A DNA stretch of 64,000 nucleotides. Source: Hetaerina americana (lineage: Eukaryota > Arthropoda > Insecta > Odonata > Calopterygidae). The notes beneath the pieces are model-generated. The model was not told the origin of the DNA. It saw only the letters and a program-made list of their open reading frames with translations, and ran no database searches. Within the stretch, counting starts at the first letter, position 1. Every line of letters begins with the position of its first letter. The stretch lies in the NCBI GenBank assembly GCA_022747635.1, contig JAKTNV010000074.1, positions 434,001 through 498,000 on the forward strand, written 5' to 3'. Below are positions 10,780 to 24,700 of this stretch, piece by piece. The position numbers and the translations under genes were made by a program.

Positions 10780-13624
10780 TATATTAAAGATATAATTTAG
10801 ATCAAACTGATCTTTCTGGTTTGGTTTGTATGGATGTGGTTTAATGATTGCATGGCTCAAATTACCTCAGTTGAGTCATCAAATAAAATTTTGTAAAAAT
10901 TTGCATGAGAGTCCTAGGCTGTATTTCAGACCGTTGTCATCATGTTGTTAAGGACTTTTAAAAATGGAGTTCATGTGTGGGAAAGATTTCAAGACTATAA
11001 TTATTTCCATTTCAGTAGCAAAATCAAAATAGGAATAATTGTGTTTTCCCCTACCAAGGACTAGGCTCTTGATTCCAATGTGTTGTGAGCCAAAAGTTAA
11101 AATTTTAATTCATTCAATGAAGTACATACATGCCAAGTGTATGTATGAATCTTGTATAAGGGTCTGACAAATGGCCATCAAACTTATTAATTTGGCCGCA
11201 AAAGAATCATAGCAGCAAATGATTTTTTAGAATATTTAAATTTTCTGTTCATTAAACATGATAGTATATTTCTATCCATTTAGAGTAATTCATTTTATAT
11301 TCAGTTGAAGTATGAATGAAAGAAAAGTATTTCTATTTTGTTTGACTATCACAGTCCTAATCCTCATATGTTGGTAGAGAACACAAATGGGAGTAATAAA
11401 AATCACCTACTTAATATGAAATGTAATTCTAATAGAATCCTGTGGGACTAACTTTTATCTTACTTTTTGGCTTTGACATTAAATTTTAGAAAAACCATGA
11501 GTGGATCGAGGGGTTAGAGAGTTCACTCAATTCTGAAAAAAGTATGGAAAGAAAACACATTAGCAAAATATGTAATTCTTGAATCTTTTAGTGATTTAAA
11601 CGGTTAGAAAAAATCTATGGTCATGCGACAAAGTGGTACCAAAATGAAAAATATCTGGAAAAGATTTTTAATGGTGAAATGATCATATGAACCCTCTCCT
11701 AATGAGACATTTGTCCCTAGCTGATCTATTATTTATCATACACTTTATAAAAAGTATCTTTGATTAGTATCAATAGTACTGCATTCTCCTAGGTAATTAT
11801 TTAGTACTAATGTTAATTCAAACAATTCCATTTTGTATGGCGAAGTTCAATTATACTATCTCCCAGGTTTGAGAATCCTCAAAGCAGTAAATGATATTTT
11901 GGAATTGATAGAATTGATCAATTCCATTCAATGCTGAGAACTAATTTAGTTGCAATATGTAATCTTATTCCTAATTGGTCAACATTTGATGTCCTTTAAA
12001 CATAAATCTCAAAGGATTGAATTTAATTTGTGGTATGCAAAGTATGGGTAAAATATTCAAAAGTTGAACTCTAGGATATGGAGCTGCACTCTACAGTGAA
12101 TACTCTTATTGTTGGCCGCATTTTCATGCCCTCGGGTCCTGCTTTAAATATCTTTTATTACTAGATGCTAATCATTTAGTTCTTCCTAAAGTACATCGTT
12201 AAGATTTTTTCCAGTAAATGATTTGCATTAAAAGAAATACAATGCCGCTCAAAACATTAAACTGAAATCACTATCTGGTACTGATATTTTTACAAATATG
12301 ATGACTTATGTCAGTAACATTTGACCCAGTGGCTTTAATCTGGGGTATAGTTCAGAATCACAGAAAAGTATTTTAATTTTTTATCTCACATGAGTAACTT
12401 TCTTTATCATAAAATTTATTATTTCATTTTGACTGTAGTTCCCAAAATAGTAATATCCAATTTCAGCAGTCTTGATGTGCCTGACATGTTTTTGCAAATT
12501 GGTCAAATATGATGGGCATTTCATTAAGGACAAAATAGTTTCTTTTGTATATGTGTTTTAATGGAGCCCCTGAATGCATTGATGCTCAATATGCATTTAA
12601 TTAGTAGGATCTAATGTTTTTTCTAATGAGAATTTTCAATTGATCATCCATTGCTTGATCATCCATTACTTGTCAGAAAAACGTGATTATGTACTCATGT
12701 TACCAAAGGAGTCTACATTAAATATAATAATAACCAGAACCATTGTTGTTTGCTTCTCATTATGAGCCACTGACACCTGAAGTAGAGGTCTCTGTTTCTT
12801 GCAATTTTCACAATCATTTTCTTTGGCAACATGATTGCAAAAATGTTTTAGATACACCACTCTCACTTCAAAATTCTTGCCGTTTATTCACCCTTTTGTG
12901 AAATGGCCTCGGATAGCTGCAATTTACCATGAACCCTAGGCACTGCAAATAACACTATGACCACTAAAATTTGTATTCTTGTATCTACAGGACATACTAT
13001 GCAAACCAGATGTAAGCGCACTACCATAGCACAGCAAAATAAGGCTGATAGGGATATTTTGCCTAATGAGCAAGATGCATTTTCAATGAGTGCAACTCAG
13101 GGTTTTACAGATTTCCACAACAAAGTTTTCTTTTTCAAGTTGTTATCCTTCTGTAACTGAATGGCAATTATGCACCTTTGAGCATGCCTATATTATATTG
13201 CTATTTAGAATTACCCCTGCCTCAAGAATAACCATTAACTTTTACCACTATTTTATTGTCTTCCACCCTATAACTTTGTAGACAAGATACTTGCTACTTC
13301 CCATCCTCTTCGTTAATTGCCCAACCCCCATTTACTTTTTCACCCCTCCACTCCATTTGCTCACAATTTCACCAAATTTTAGGGAGGGAAGTGTCTCAAA
13401 ATACTTAAAATTCCATGTAAAAATAACAAAAAATAATCACGTGACTGCTCATTCACTAGGGCTTAAGTAAACACATTATTTCCTTCTCTTCATCTCAACA
13501 ATTTCCATCAAATTATTTTATATGAATAATTTATTCTTTATTTTTTCACCTTATTAAAAAAAAGCCATTTAACCCTTAATATCTAAGGCGTATTTTACCG
13601 GCACAGGACTTTGATTTCAGGATG

Positions 13625-13850
13625 GGTATGGCAGTCTGATGTGCAGGACAATTGACTCAGTTCCAATTCCAGGTGAATCCTCTGGGCATCCTCAGCTGTA
13701 CCAAATCTATGTGCTTTTTCTGGCACTAGACCTTCCTAGATACCACGGGCAGCACAGGGAAAGGCACTGAACCCCTACCCTGAGTGGATTTCATGTTCCA
13801 TATAAAGCCTATCAGTATTATTTTGTCCCACTCTCAACTGTCAAATCCAC
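13625..13850 (+). mobile_element. SINE family B copy, degenerate
   Basis: Contains GGGCATCCTCAGCTGTACC, CTAGACCTTCCTAGATACCA and GGCAGCACAGGGAAAGGCAC, aligning with the family B body at 6500-6600. The tRNA-like head is eroded. Confidence 0.6.
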
Positions 13851-16800
13851 CTTCAGGTTCAATACTGTGCTGTGATAGGCATTTCATTTCATGTAGGAAG
13901 AAATAAAGTTCATGTTGTGCATTTTATTTTGCTGTTGGAAGTTTGCCAGAATTGATTTCTTAATTTCAATTCATAATTTTTCATTGGGAAACTTTCTAGA
14001 AGAAGAATGATATTGCAGACTTAACATTCTGCCTTAAGTTACCTGCTAGAGCAAGTAAAGGATTACCATGAGATGACTTGGGACATTTCATCTCAAGTGG
14101 TTAAGTGGAGCAAACCCAGTTATAAATACCGATGGACTATATTACTTTCATGTCAAAATAGTGCATTTCCTATACATGCGGTAGCATAATTTCCAATAAA
14201 ACATTTAATTTAGCCTAATAAATAAAGGACTCATAAACAAATTTTCGTAGTAACTCTTTATCCTCTAGCTATGAAGAACCATAGGATAATGTGCTTCTTT
14301 TTAAATATTGAAATTCCAAGGAATCACCCCTTAACAAAGTGATATTTAGTTTACTGAATGATTGTAGAAGTTTCCATAAGGAATTTTTAACGGTATATTT
14401 TAAGTATACTGGTAATGACAAAATAAGTGTACTTTGTGGGTTGCTTAAATCAGTTTAATTTTCCACTGGCTTCCCCAAACCTATTATCCTGGTTGATCAT
14501 ATAAAAGAACTAGGCTGAACACACCATAGTACGAAGTATGTGTTATAAAATGGAAGAGAAGGAATTATAAAGAGGTTAGCTAGATAAATAAACACCCATG
14601 TAAAAGGTATTTTTTTCGTTTGTTGAAAATTGAATTAAACATTTAGCATAAAGAAAAAATATCACTGGGAAACTTGCATGCAAAACATTTGAAATCATGG
14701 GGGTTGGTCGGCACTCATTACACTACAAATGGGTGAACTTCATGGAAAATGATGCTATTGTGCATTTATATTTTTACTACGAATAGAGTTGTACCTTTCA
14801 ACCTGAAATACCATTTGAGGATCCCTGGCTTTATTTCATATCAGACAAAAAGAAGGGAAAGTTCAGGCACCAATATTATATAAAATATACTGATTTAAGT
14901 ATTTAGCGATTATTTCAGTGGTATGCACCAATCCAAATTTATGTCCTAAGTAGCTTATGCATACATCAGAATCATTATTTTCTGTAACTACACATTTGAA
15001 GATGTTTACTCAGAAATAATCACTTTTCATTTTGACTCAACCTTAAGTTGAATTCAAGTTTTCATCACCTGTAAGAAACAGGAATTTTGTTGACATAAAC
15101 TCAAATCTTCCTTAATGAATATAAACTGCCATGAAATGAAAGGCTGTGTGGGTCCATAATCATCCAATGCAAAATAGTAGGAATAAAAAAGATATTCATT
15201 AGTAAACTGCAGCATTTAACTATGCAAATCTCTCCCTCCAAGCCATAAAAATTGTTGAAAACCATGGTTTCAATAAAAACAATGAACTACTAAGAGTAGT
15301 ATCTTTATTAACAGCAACAAATTTAGCTGTTTGTTGTGCATTTCTGACCAGCCATAACTCAGAAACTATACACTGCAATTATAAGTTGGAACACAAAGAA
15401 GTTCACATTAAATGATTAAACCTATAGATGAAGATTGTCAACTGCCAGCTTTCATAGGTCTCAATATATTTTCAGTTATAAAATTTACATTAGGATTGAC
15501 CCTTGCCATGCAAAAAATTTCAGAAATAAAAGAGTTAAAACATTAATTACCTCCCAAATTATTAAATTCCAAAGGGAATTCATTTTTACCTAGGTGGGAT
15601 AAAAATATTAGCAGAGAATCAAAACATTAGGAACTTCTTGAAATGCCACTAACTATTGCTATCCCACCTTTGGTGCTTCTTAAAAGTGCATATTCCCAAT
15701 ATTTGAAAATAGATAACTGAGTTAAAATGGTCTTTGATATTTTCATTTGGGCAAATAAGAAACGAAAGATATAACAGAAATTAATTGTTCGCTTGCAAAG
15801 GCAGACAACTTATTCCCATTAAAACAAAATTAATTTTGAAAATAAGAATAGTTTAAATAATTAGCTCTTAATGCTGTTCTTTATGTATTAATGGCAGTAA
15901 ATGAAATTATAATGAAGAGCTTTGAATTTCAGTATAAATGTATAAATCCTGCTCAGCTTCCGTAAGACTAGTGACCAATGACAAGCATGCATGCATACTG
16001 TTTAGCTGAGAATCTGATATGATTTAAATCAGAAGTCATTCATTGGCCACAAAAAAGATTAGTCAGGGAGTTCTTATTATGAAGGATGTATTAAATAAAT
16101 ATACAGCATTTTTTTTTAAAAAGACATTTACTAAAAAAATTCATTTTATGCTTTGAATGTTTCAAAAATTCATCTTTTAGATTCTCATGATTTAAAGTTC
16201 AAATGAAAAAACGGAACCCTGAGATAAATAACAAAGGTTCTTTAAAGACTTCCCTTATTTCAGCACCCACATAGAAATCAAAATTCAGAACATAAAAAGT
16301 CAATAAATTCATTCACAATTCAACCACCATAATGTATACAAAATTTTTAATTTGACACACTGATTTGCTTAACCTGAATTTGAAAGACAAAATTTAGAAA
16401 TGATAAATTTGATTCATAAATATAATAACTCAGTTTCATAATGATTCTGTTTGTCAAACAAAATTACAAATAGGCCTCTGAAATGTACATTAAATTATTC
16501 TAGTACAGCTTTTGAATCAATATCATTCTACCCTCAAATAATATAAAGACCCTTTATAACATTAAGAATAAGTTAATTAATTTAGAAAAATAAAATTTTC
16601 GACAAATATCCAATAAAATATTCAAAAGCATTACACTGATTTTTCTGGTTCCAAAATATTAAGTTTTAAAAATCCATGTTTCCATAAATTGGAAATGCTC
16701 AAATATAATTATTATTGTATAGGAACCTACTTGGGCTGACACATTCGACAGTTGCAGCATGAAAGAAGAAATTACTTCAAGGACAAAAGTTGTGGACTTA

Positions 16801-16984
16801 AGATGATTATTAAGTAGGATTCAGTCTTTTTCATAATTACGAAGTCTTGCACTCACTCACAAGTGCAAACAATTAAAAAATATATATCCAACCATCCATC
16901 CACCCACTAAATGTTTAAAAACGTGCACCATAGTTAGTCGATTGAGGCTGCAAGGGGGCAGATTACTCGTGGGTGGAGGTCAAG

Positions 16985-17023
16985 ACACATATATACATAT
17001 ATACAATATATATACTATACACA
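16985..17023. repeat. TA/CA-type simple repeat
   Basis: Short imperfect run of TATATA and TATACA units, within the possible BICRA 3' UTR. Confidence 0.6.
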
Positions 17024-17744
17024 AAAGGAAAAAAACCAACAAAACAAGAAAACAAATCATATTAAACTATTAACTGGGCACTTCTGCTGTCTTAGTGACA
17101 AAATAGCCATGATGCTTTCAAGAGGATAAGCATACACATGTGCTTAGGCTGATAACAGATAATTTATCCCAACATTTTACAGATTTGTACTGGGAATTGA
17201 TTTTTTTATAGTAGAAGGCAGTAGTAAATAGGACAAGAGAAAGATATTTGGCATTTTCCAGTGGTCCTGTACATGCACACACCCTCAATGGGATCATCTT
17301 AAAGAAAGACTACAAAAAGGCATGCCTGCATGCAAAAATTCATGTTTCATGGGCATGTTCAATGTTATAAGATCCATAGAAAATGCTTTTTTAATGCTAC
17401 TTCTCCAGGTCCTACTTTTGGAATGCATCATGCTTGAGTGATGGGGGCAGGTAAATAAATACTATACCCAGTTAAAAACCACCACTCAAAAAATCGTTGT
17501 GAAAGGAGTTTCCCACTACCCTCAATGCATTCTTTATATGCTGGCGGGCTTTTGTATATCGGTACTCACAGCTTGAGAATAAGCTAACATTATACTTTTC
17601 AAGTCCCTATTTGGGGCAAATGACTCCCATTGGAACCAATCACAGACTTAGTAACACATTGTAATTGATGGAATAACTGGGAAAAATGACTGCTGTTTTT
17701 TGATACTTGTTCAGCGGCATGTGGCAACAGGTGCATATTTCCAC

Positions 17745-17750
17745 TTTATT
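17745..17750 (-). terminator. Candidate BICRA poly(A) signal
   Basis: TTTATT on the plus strand, i.e. AATAAA on the minus strand, about 95 bases after the BICRA stop. Other AATAAA hexamers occur further left, so a longer UTR is possible. Confidence 0.35.
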
Positions 17751-17842
17751 TTCCATTCAACCTCTTCATTGATTCTTCTGGTGGACTCGGGCTACCGAAA
17801 CGAATTTCACACGGACCAGTCACCGACCACCGACCTTTCCCG

Positions 17843-18702
17843 TCAGGAGGACAGTATACTTCTCACAGCCTCATCAAGTGCCAAGTCTCCACCACCAACT
17901 TCTTTGGACAGCGTGCTGACCACACCTTCCTCAACATTTTCCACACCCACTTCCTCTTCCACCTCACACACCATCTCACGAGAAGCACCATCATCATGGT
18001 GGTCACTTTCACTGCGTTCAACCGTCCGCCTTTCCCCCCCATCCTCCTCCTCTTCCAGAGTCACATCAAAAACATCCTCAAGCCCTAAGCCCTCATCTTC
18101 AGCACGCTGAAGGTTCAATATACTGTCAATTGCACTTTGCACTTGAGCATTTATGTCATCATCCTCACACAGGTTTGAGTTTTCCCCCACAGCACCTCCT
18201 CCTCCTGGGTCATCCAGTGGTGGGGCTGGGCCACCCAGACCTGGTGACCTGCTAGCATCACAGGATGACTCTTCTCCAGTGGCTCCAGGCAGCCTACGTG
18301 CTCCTGGTTCCCCATTTGGGGGATGGTCTACACCCCCATTTCCTTCCTCCCGTTTCACACCACAATATACACTCAACTCCTTCTGTATCGCCTCCCACTC
18401 GTCATAAGGTTTCTCTTCTTCAGGCTCAATCTTGATGCGTTCCTCTTCCTCCTTCACCAGAGGCACTGCAGAATTCCTGACAATAGTGTAGCGGCCTTCC
18501 TCAGCCTCTTTCTTAATTGATTCACTTTTCAAAACATCGTGCAAGTTGATTCTAACTTCTTTAAGACCAGGCTCACTATTTAAGTTGGAATTTAGATTGG
18601 ACGGTATGGCATTATTGGATGAATTTTCTCTACCAGCCATACCATCATCCTCGTTATCATCATCAGATTTGTTTGCTTTTTCTTCATTCTTCTTTTCCAG
18701 TT
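17843..18702 (-). CDS. BICRA: BICRA terminal exon
   Basis: Acceptor TTTTTCAG; the first two bases complete a Glu codon. Highly acidic (KNEEKANKSDDDNEDDG, IKIEPEEEKPYDEWEAIQKE, EVEEEVGVENVEEG). A predicted helix (YDEWEAIQKELSVY) and two short AI.SIL/AV.SIL motifs stand out, the second forming the C-terminus (LDEAVRSILSS). Stop TGA at 17843-17845. Confidence 0.92.
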
Positions 18703-21700
18703 CTGAAAAAAATTAAATGATTAAGAAAATGAAATTTTGAGGCATAGGATATGAGCCAGCATTGATTAATTAGGCAGACTATTTACTAGGAAAAGGTAAT
18801 AATGGAGGAAAAGGAAGTTTTGATACGTTTGACAGAAGACAATGAGTTTTCTGACAATTTTTCAGGCAAACTATGACTTAAGTGAGTGCATTCTGATAAT
18901 TTGAAAATTTATGAACTTATCTAGAGGCTGTTCCTATAAAATATAAGAATTTTGAGAAGGGGGAGAGGCATGAAATTGCATCTAGATGAGTAGTTTGGAG
19001 GATGGGTTCCTGAGGATTATTATGTAAGGTTTATTTTGTGTTATTTCTACTAGTTTATGAGGAATTTTTTTTACTTGGAGCAAAAACTCGTCAAAGAAAC
19101 TATTAATTCAGAATTATTTATGCAAAACCAACCATTACCAAACTATTACAAAATTTGATACGTTTTACAGGATATTTATTCTATTACTACAAATATAAAA
19201 TAAACAAGCTGTCTTTCAAGAAAGCGTATGATTTCTGTACAAACATATATTTGTACTGATCAACAATTTTAATGAAATAATGCTTTCATCAAACCTAAAT
19301 ATAATTCTTACTATCTCATGGATCCTTAAAATGGGGGGATTTGAGTAGAGGGATAAAAAAAGCCAAAATGGCCTTACATCCTTTAAGGATGGCCTCTGTG
19401 ATAGAGGGACTTTCTTTGTATATTTTTCCTTCGCCTGATTTAATTTAAGATTGGGAGGAAAAAATCTTTAAGAAACAATCCAATACTATATAAATTAAAT
19501 CTTACAGGATTATGATATAATAAATGATATAAGCATCAACAATTTGCCTAATTAAAATGGAAACAATTAATCTAAATGCAAAAACTTCTAACACTGAAAT
19601 TTTTTTAGCATATCCTCTCAAACAGATATTAGACATATTAAATAGTTTAAAGTAATACAATCCCTTTTATCAGTTTTACATTGCTTTTGTTAATACTTTT
19701 TACTAACTAATAGACTAATAATACAATGTGAAAACCAGCATTCCTAATTATTTTTTGGAACTTTCTTTCTTCTCTGTTGTGCTTGGATTATAAATTACAA
19801 CTACTTTTCATAGAATTTATAGTCTTCTAGCCTTTCATAGTCTTCCACTTGATTTTAATTATTTATATTTTATTTCAAATATGTTATAGAAATGTAACTA
19901 TTAGAAAGAAATAATAACAAAAACTAAGGTCAGTCCACAATCTTGGGTTACTAAAAGATAGGCTTAACCTGGAAAACAAATTTTTGAGCAGCTAAAATTA
20001 TCAAGCTGGTAGATAAATTCTCAGACGATCATTTCCAAAATTCATCAATGCATGTCTTAATAACCAATGGGTTGGCATATACTATTTTCAATTAAGTTAC
20101 CTACATGATATAATACACAAACTATCATTCATATTTGGGGTACATTCATTGTAAGATTCAATGGTACCAAATATTATGAAACTCAACAAGAGCTTCTTAA
20201 TTTTTAAGCCAGGGGAAATTAGATATATCACGAGAATATCAGTTTACTCAATTACCAACCTTCTGCACGACGTGCCTCTTCTTTTAATCTTTCGAGTGCC
20301 ATTTGTTCTTCACCCACAAACATGCGGTCGATCATCATTAGCTCTGATGTCCTCACCTCTTTCTGCAAACACAAATAATTGCATTGGTAAATTAAAACAT
20401 ATAATAAAATCTGTTAAATCTTGAAAGATGCTAAGGGTTCTAAATATATAAAGTGGAGCTTAAAGAATATTATTTACAATATCACATTGAAGTAATCCCC
20501 GTAGTTTGCAGGTTTCAGATTAAAAAATATTCAGAAGACCTCTGTCTTGTGTGAAGATCTTCCTTGGACAGGAGAAAAGATCTCCTGTGGCAGTCATCTC
20601 ATAACAATGAAATATATACCCCACACTATAAATGCTTAACACACTCCCAAAATTTTTTTGGGGGCTTTAAAGTCGTAATAAACCCCCAAAAAAAATTCTA
20701 TTCGAGTATAAGAGAAGTCTCAGTAGCTTAACTGGCTAAAGCTCTCAGCTGGACATTGAGGAATCCAGGATTGAATCCCAATCAAGGCGATTGATTTTTA
20801 CCTCTGAAATTGTAACTTGTAATGCACAATTAGCCAGTGACTCCATCAAAAGTTATTGTCTCAGCATCTCCAGCAATTTCTTGGAATTTGTCAGACAATT
20901 AATGTCTTTGGCACAATATGCCATTAACAAATAATTATAACTATTATGGGGAATATTCAAATTATCACACCACATCATATTCTAATTATTACTCATGGTC
21001 ATTTTAAAACCACTTTCCTGTGACTTTCAGGATATCAGAGTTGTCTCTGTAGGTAAATCACATATTTCTAAGGATATCCACCAGATGATTTATAGTACAT
21101 ACTGATGACCGCATTACCCTTGTACCATGAACTGACATGCCCACCCACTTAAAAAATTAACTTAGAGAGAATAGTTATTGATAACCTAGTAACATTTCCA
21201 AATGGAAGAGTAGACATTTCTTGTGGATTTGACTGAGTACATTTTTTCCAGAGAGGGTGATTGTATAACAGCACTTTTCCAAAGGAGGTGATTGCATAAC
21301 AATTCTTGAATGTTTACAAAATCTGTTACCAGAATTGCGGCGATAAAAAATCATAGGCCTGAATTACGAATAAGCTAAATAGACTAAAAAATCAGCAATT
21401 ATAAGAAAAACTATAAAATGTATTGACCTTAACCAGCATAGAAGTCAAACTGAAATGAAATAAACTAAAAAATTACTATGGTATGTTTTTCAGACTATCA
21501 AAATAAATACTCACCATACTTTCCATTAACAAGAGGTACCGATATTTGGCTGTCATCTGTGAGAATTTGTCCAACAGATGCTTAGCCGTAGCCTCAAAAA
21601 TCTCATCAGCTTTATCCAGGTCCCTAGCTGAAAGAACTCTCTCATTTAGTACGTGATATCTAACTAGCCTCTTACAGGCATCAGCTCTATCTGCAAATGG

Positions 21701-24700
21701 AGTATGGACATCTGGATTAAGAGCCCCAGCCTGATCTGTCCGAAGCTGCTGCTCTATGCTGAAATGGTAAAAATGCAAATAATTAATGAAAACAAATTAA
21801 TGTTGAATAACATGCTTTGTAAATCACCTCTTCCGGTTAAATATACACAATGTTAAAAAATGTTTTCTTCAAATTATTTGAGGTTTTAAAAATGTGCTGT
21901 CATTTGAATCAATTTGAAATTAATGCATCACTGACTCGCACATGCTTTCAGAACCAGTCAATTAGACTATGAATCACTTGCTGATAAGTTTCATGACCCT
22001 ATTCCTTAATTCAATCATGACATGAATGTATGGAAATTCAGAAATATAATAGCAACAAACGCATGTTCTACCATAGCAATTTTTTATTTTATTTAAACAA
22101 ACTTTAGCATGAAAGCTGTTTAAACAAAAATACTGAATTAATTTATAAAAAAATTAGCATACTTTCATACATTGTATTAATAATGTGAGTTTTCATGTGG
22201 TTAAAACATTCTTGTTACATAAACTTCAAGATTAACTTTGATTCTGCTTTAGCTTAACTTAACTGAAATTAATTCTCTAAGGCTTTAATTTTCAAATGAA
22301 CACTGATAAAAATATTATTCTCTTTAAATTAGCTAGGTCAACTTTTAAAATTTAACTTCCCAAGTCTGTCAGCCAATGATAATTTTACAAACTGCTAACT
22401 TTGGGGGTCACATGAAGTTTGAATTTTTTACAGAAATTGTCCAAGGCATGTATCATCAGTGAGAGATTTATATCAAGTTACATCGAATCATTGATGATCT
22501 TTCACAACAGATACAAGCTCAGAGCTGAACTGATTTCCTTAAGTCATCTGCTTTTTGGTATAAATAAATCAACAAAGAAAAGCTAATACTGATTAAATTA
22601 ATGAAGAAGCAACAAAACAAGAGAAAAATAAAGCACTAAGGGTATAACTCATTTCTTTCTTTTCTCTATTTCATTATTGACTTTGGTGTGCCCTGCTAAA
22701 CTCCAGGTTTAAGGGCTATGCTCTCGTGGTTTATTCCATGTTATTTGTGGGTTGTAAACATAAGGGGTAGGGGCTGTTTGTCATGTTTATCTTGTAATGA
22801 AAATTATATCGATAAAAACTGACAAAAATGATACCTTAAAGTTACAAAATAACTCTCAGGGAGGATTATAAATTATTCTTTTAAATAAAAAAATGAACTT
22901 ACAGAGAGACTTTGTTAATGGTAGGCCTCACAGGTGACAATGCAGGTCTCTTTATCGCCCCACGAGGGGATTCTGCATCAGTAGATGAATCCATGGGCTG
23001 GGCAGCCATTTCCTCTGTAATTGGTTGACCAGCCTCATTGCATGTTCTATTTACTTGAGAATTCGGAACCTGAATGGAAGATGCTGTTGCTGAAGTGGAT
23101 GTTTTGCAATTGGTGATTTGTGGTGAACTAACGGATTGAGAAATGGATGACGACATCGGAGTTTTGGATGGCGATGTTGAGCAAGGTGATGATCCCATTG
23201 ACTGTTCCTCTGAAGGTATTGATGTCCCTATCTGCTTTGTAAAAAAAATTGAAAGTTAACAATTTAGGGCATTAAAAACACACTAAAAAGATATTTCCTA
23301 AATTTACAATTTTTTGGTTCCATAGTTCAATATAAAAGTGGGCATACATTCTGAGATTGATAATCTGAAGATGATTTTGCTTATTAACTATACAAGAAAA
23401 AGGTTAAGATAATAACTCCTATACAATATAGATAAGTCTCCTACAAATATTTATGTAAATGTATGTCAACTATTTCGAGATCAACTTTAAGTTTTAATAC
23501 CGACACAAGTTAATATGAGTACTGAATAACAGCTATTGCAAAACCAACATACTTGATTATAAGTTGCACTCAATTCCAAATGAATTAAAACATTGCACAA
23601 TGCTTACTGCAAGTAAAGATTGGTATGTTCATTCAATGCAACAACATTAGACACATTATTATGCCAAATTAAATGGCGAGGGGAAAACATGCAAGTTATT
23701 ATAAATACCTTATGACTGCTACACAACAAGTTCATGCAATAATTTTTGTGAGAGGAGATAATTGGGAATCATTATTTCTAATGTCCAATAGTTATTCTTT
23801 AAACCTGCATGCTAAGGGTAGTCGCTCTATGATTTTCCAAATACATCTGAACAAAGAGATTAATATTTTATTATCCAAGAATAAAAGGGATTTTGCATGA
23901 TGTGATAGATAGATTTATTTGGGCAAAATTGAGACCAAATGGTCCCTTCTTCATAAGAGAAATGGAGAGGACACTGGTAGCATGATACCTCACGGACTAC
24001 CCAAATTGCACTAAAGGGTGACAATGAAATACAGTATTTGCCTACCTAATCAAATGGAATTTGACTGGCTATGCTTCGTAAGAAAATGCGTATTGATTCA
24101 TCGACACCAGGTAATGAAACTACTGGAAATTGAAGCAATTTATTTTAATATGAGAGCAAGGGGAGGCAAGCTTAGTTGTCAGGAGGGAGACAAGAGACCA
24201 AAAGAAGACAAATGCACTCAGTGAACAGCCCCAAAGCATTTAAGAAGTTACTAAATGATATAACAAAATATGAAATTATTTAAAGAATTATCTAAAAAAA
24301 ATTTGGCAGAAATTTCTGGAATGGATATCTTGAAAGTGAAAAAAGAAAACTAATTACTAGGGAGAACCTTCAGTTTGAGGCTGGTCTCTAACAAAAATAC
24401 TTGCCAGAAACAATTCATATTTAGCCTAAATTATGGATTTCATTCACCTCAAAACATGAGCTATCCATTTTTGACTAAGTTACATCTTTTCAAAAACAAC
24501 AATATAAAATAATAAAATATTATCATTGGAAAACTATTTGGCCCTCCCAATTAATTGTGGTATTATATAATTTCAATTTCACACAGCAACTACTGAGATA
24601 ATAGAGTTTACAACAATACATACTGTTTGTGAGTATATGATAAAGATTATTATTAATATATACATATCATGTCAGAGACTTTATCCTTAACCCTTATGGT

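Larger units (their letters stand above)
10628..17842. other. Convergent intergenic region and 3' UTRs
   Basis: 7.2 kb between the stop codons of PIGG (plus) and BICRA (minus). AT-rich with no coding signal. It holds a degraded SINE B at about 13625-13850 and an alternating TATACA/TATATA stretch at about 16985-17023. How far either 3' UTR reaches cannot be judged. Confidence 0.6.

Noticed and set aside
12957..13281. Two overlapping short open frames
   Set aside because: No homology, no splice logic, AT-rich spacer; expected by chance.
13570..13600. Second piggyBac end (TTAACCCTTAATATC)
   Set aside because: No GCACTCGG-type continuation and no transposase nearby; chance TTAACCC.
17700..18407. 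Plus-strand Ser/Pro-rich open frames
   Set aside because: Antisense to the acidic terminal exon of BICRA; Glu codons read backwards give Ser/Pro-like sequence.
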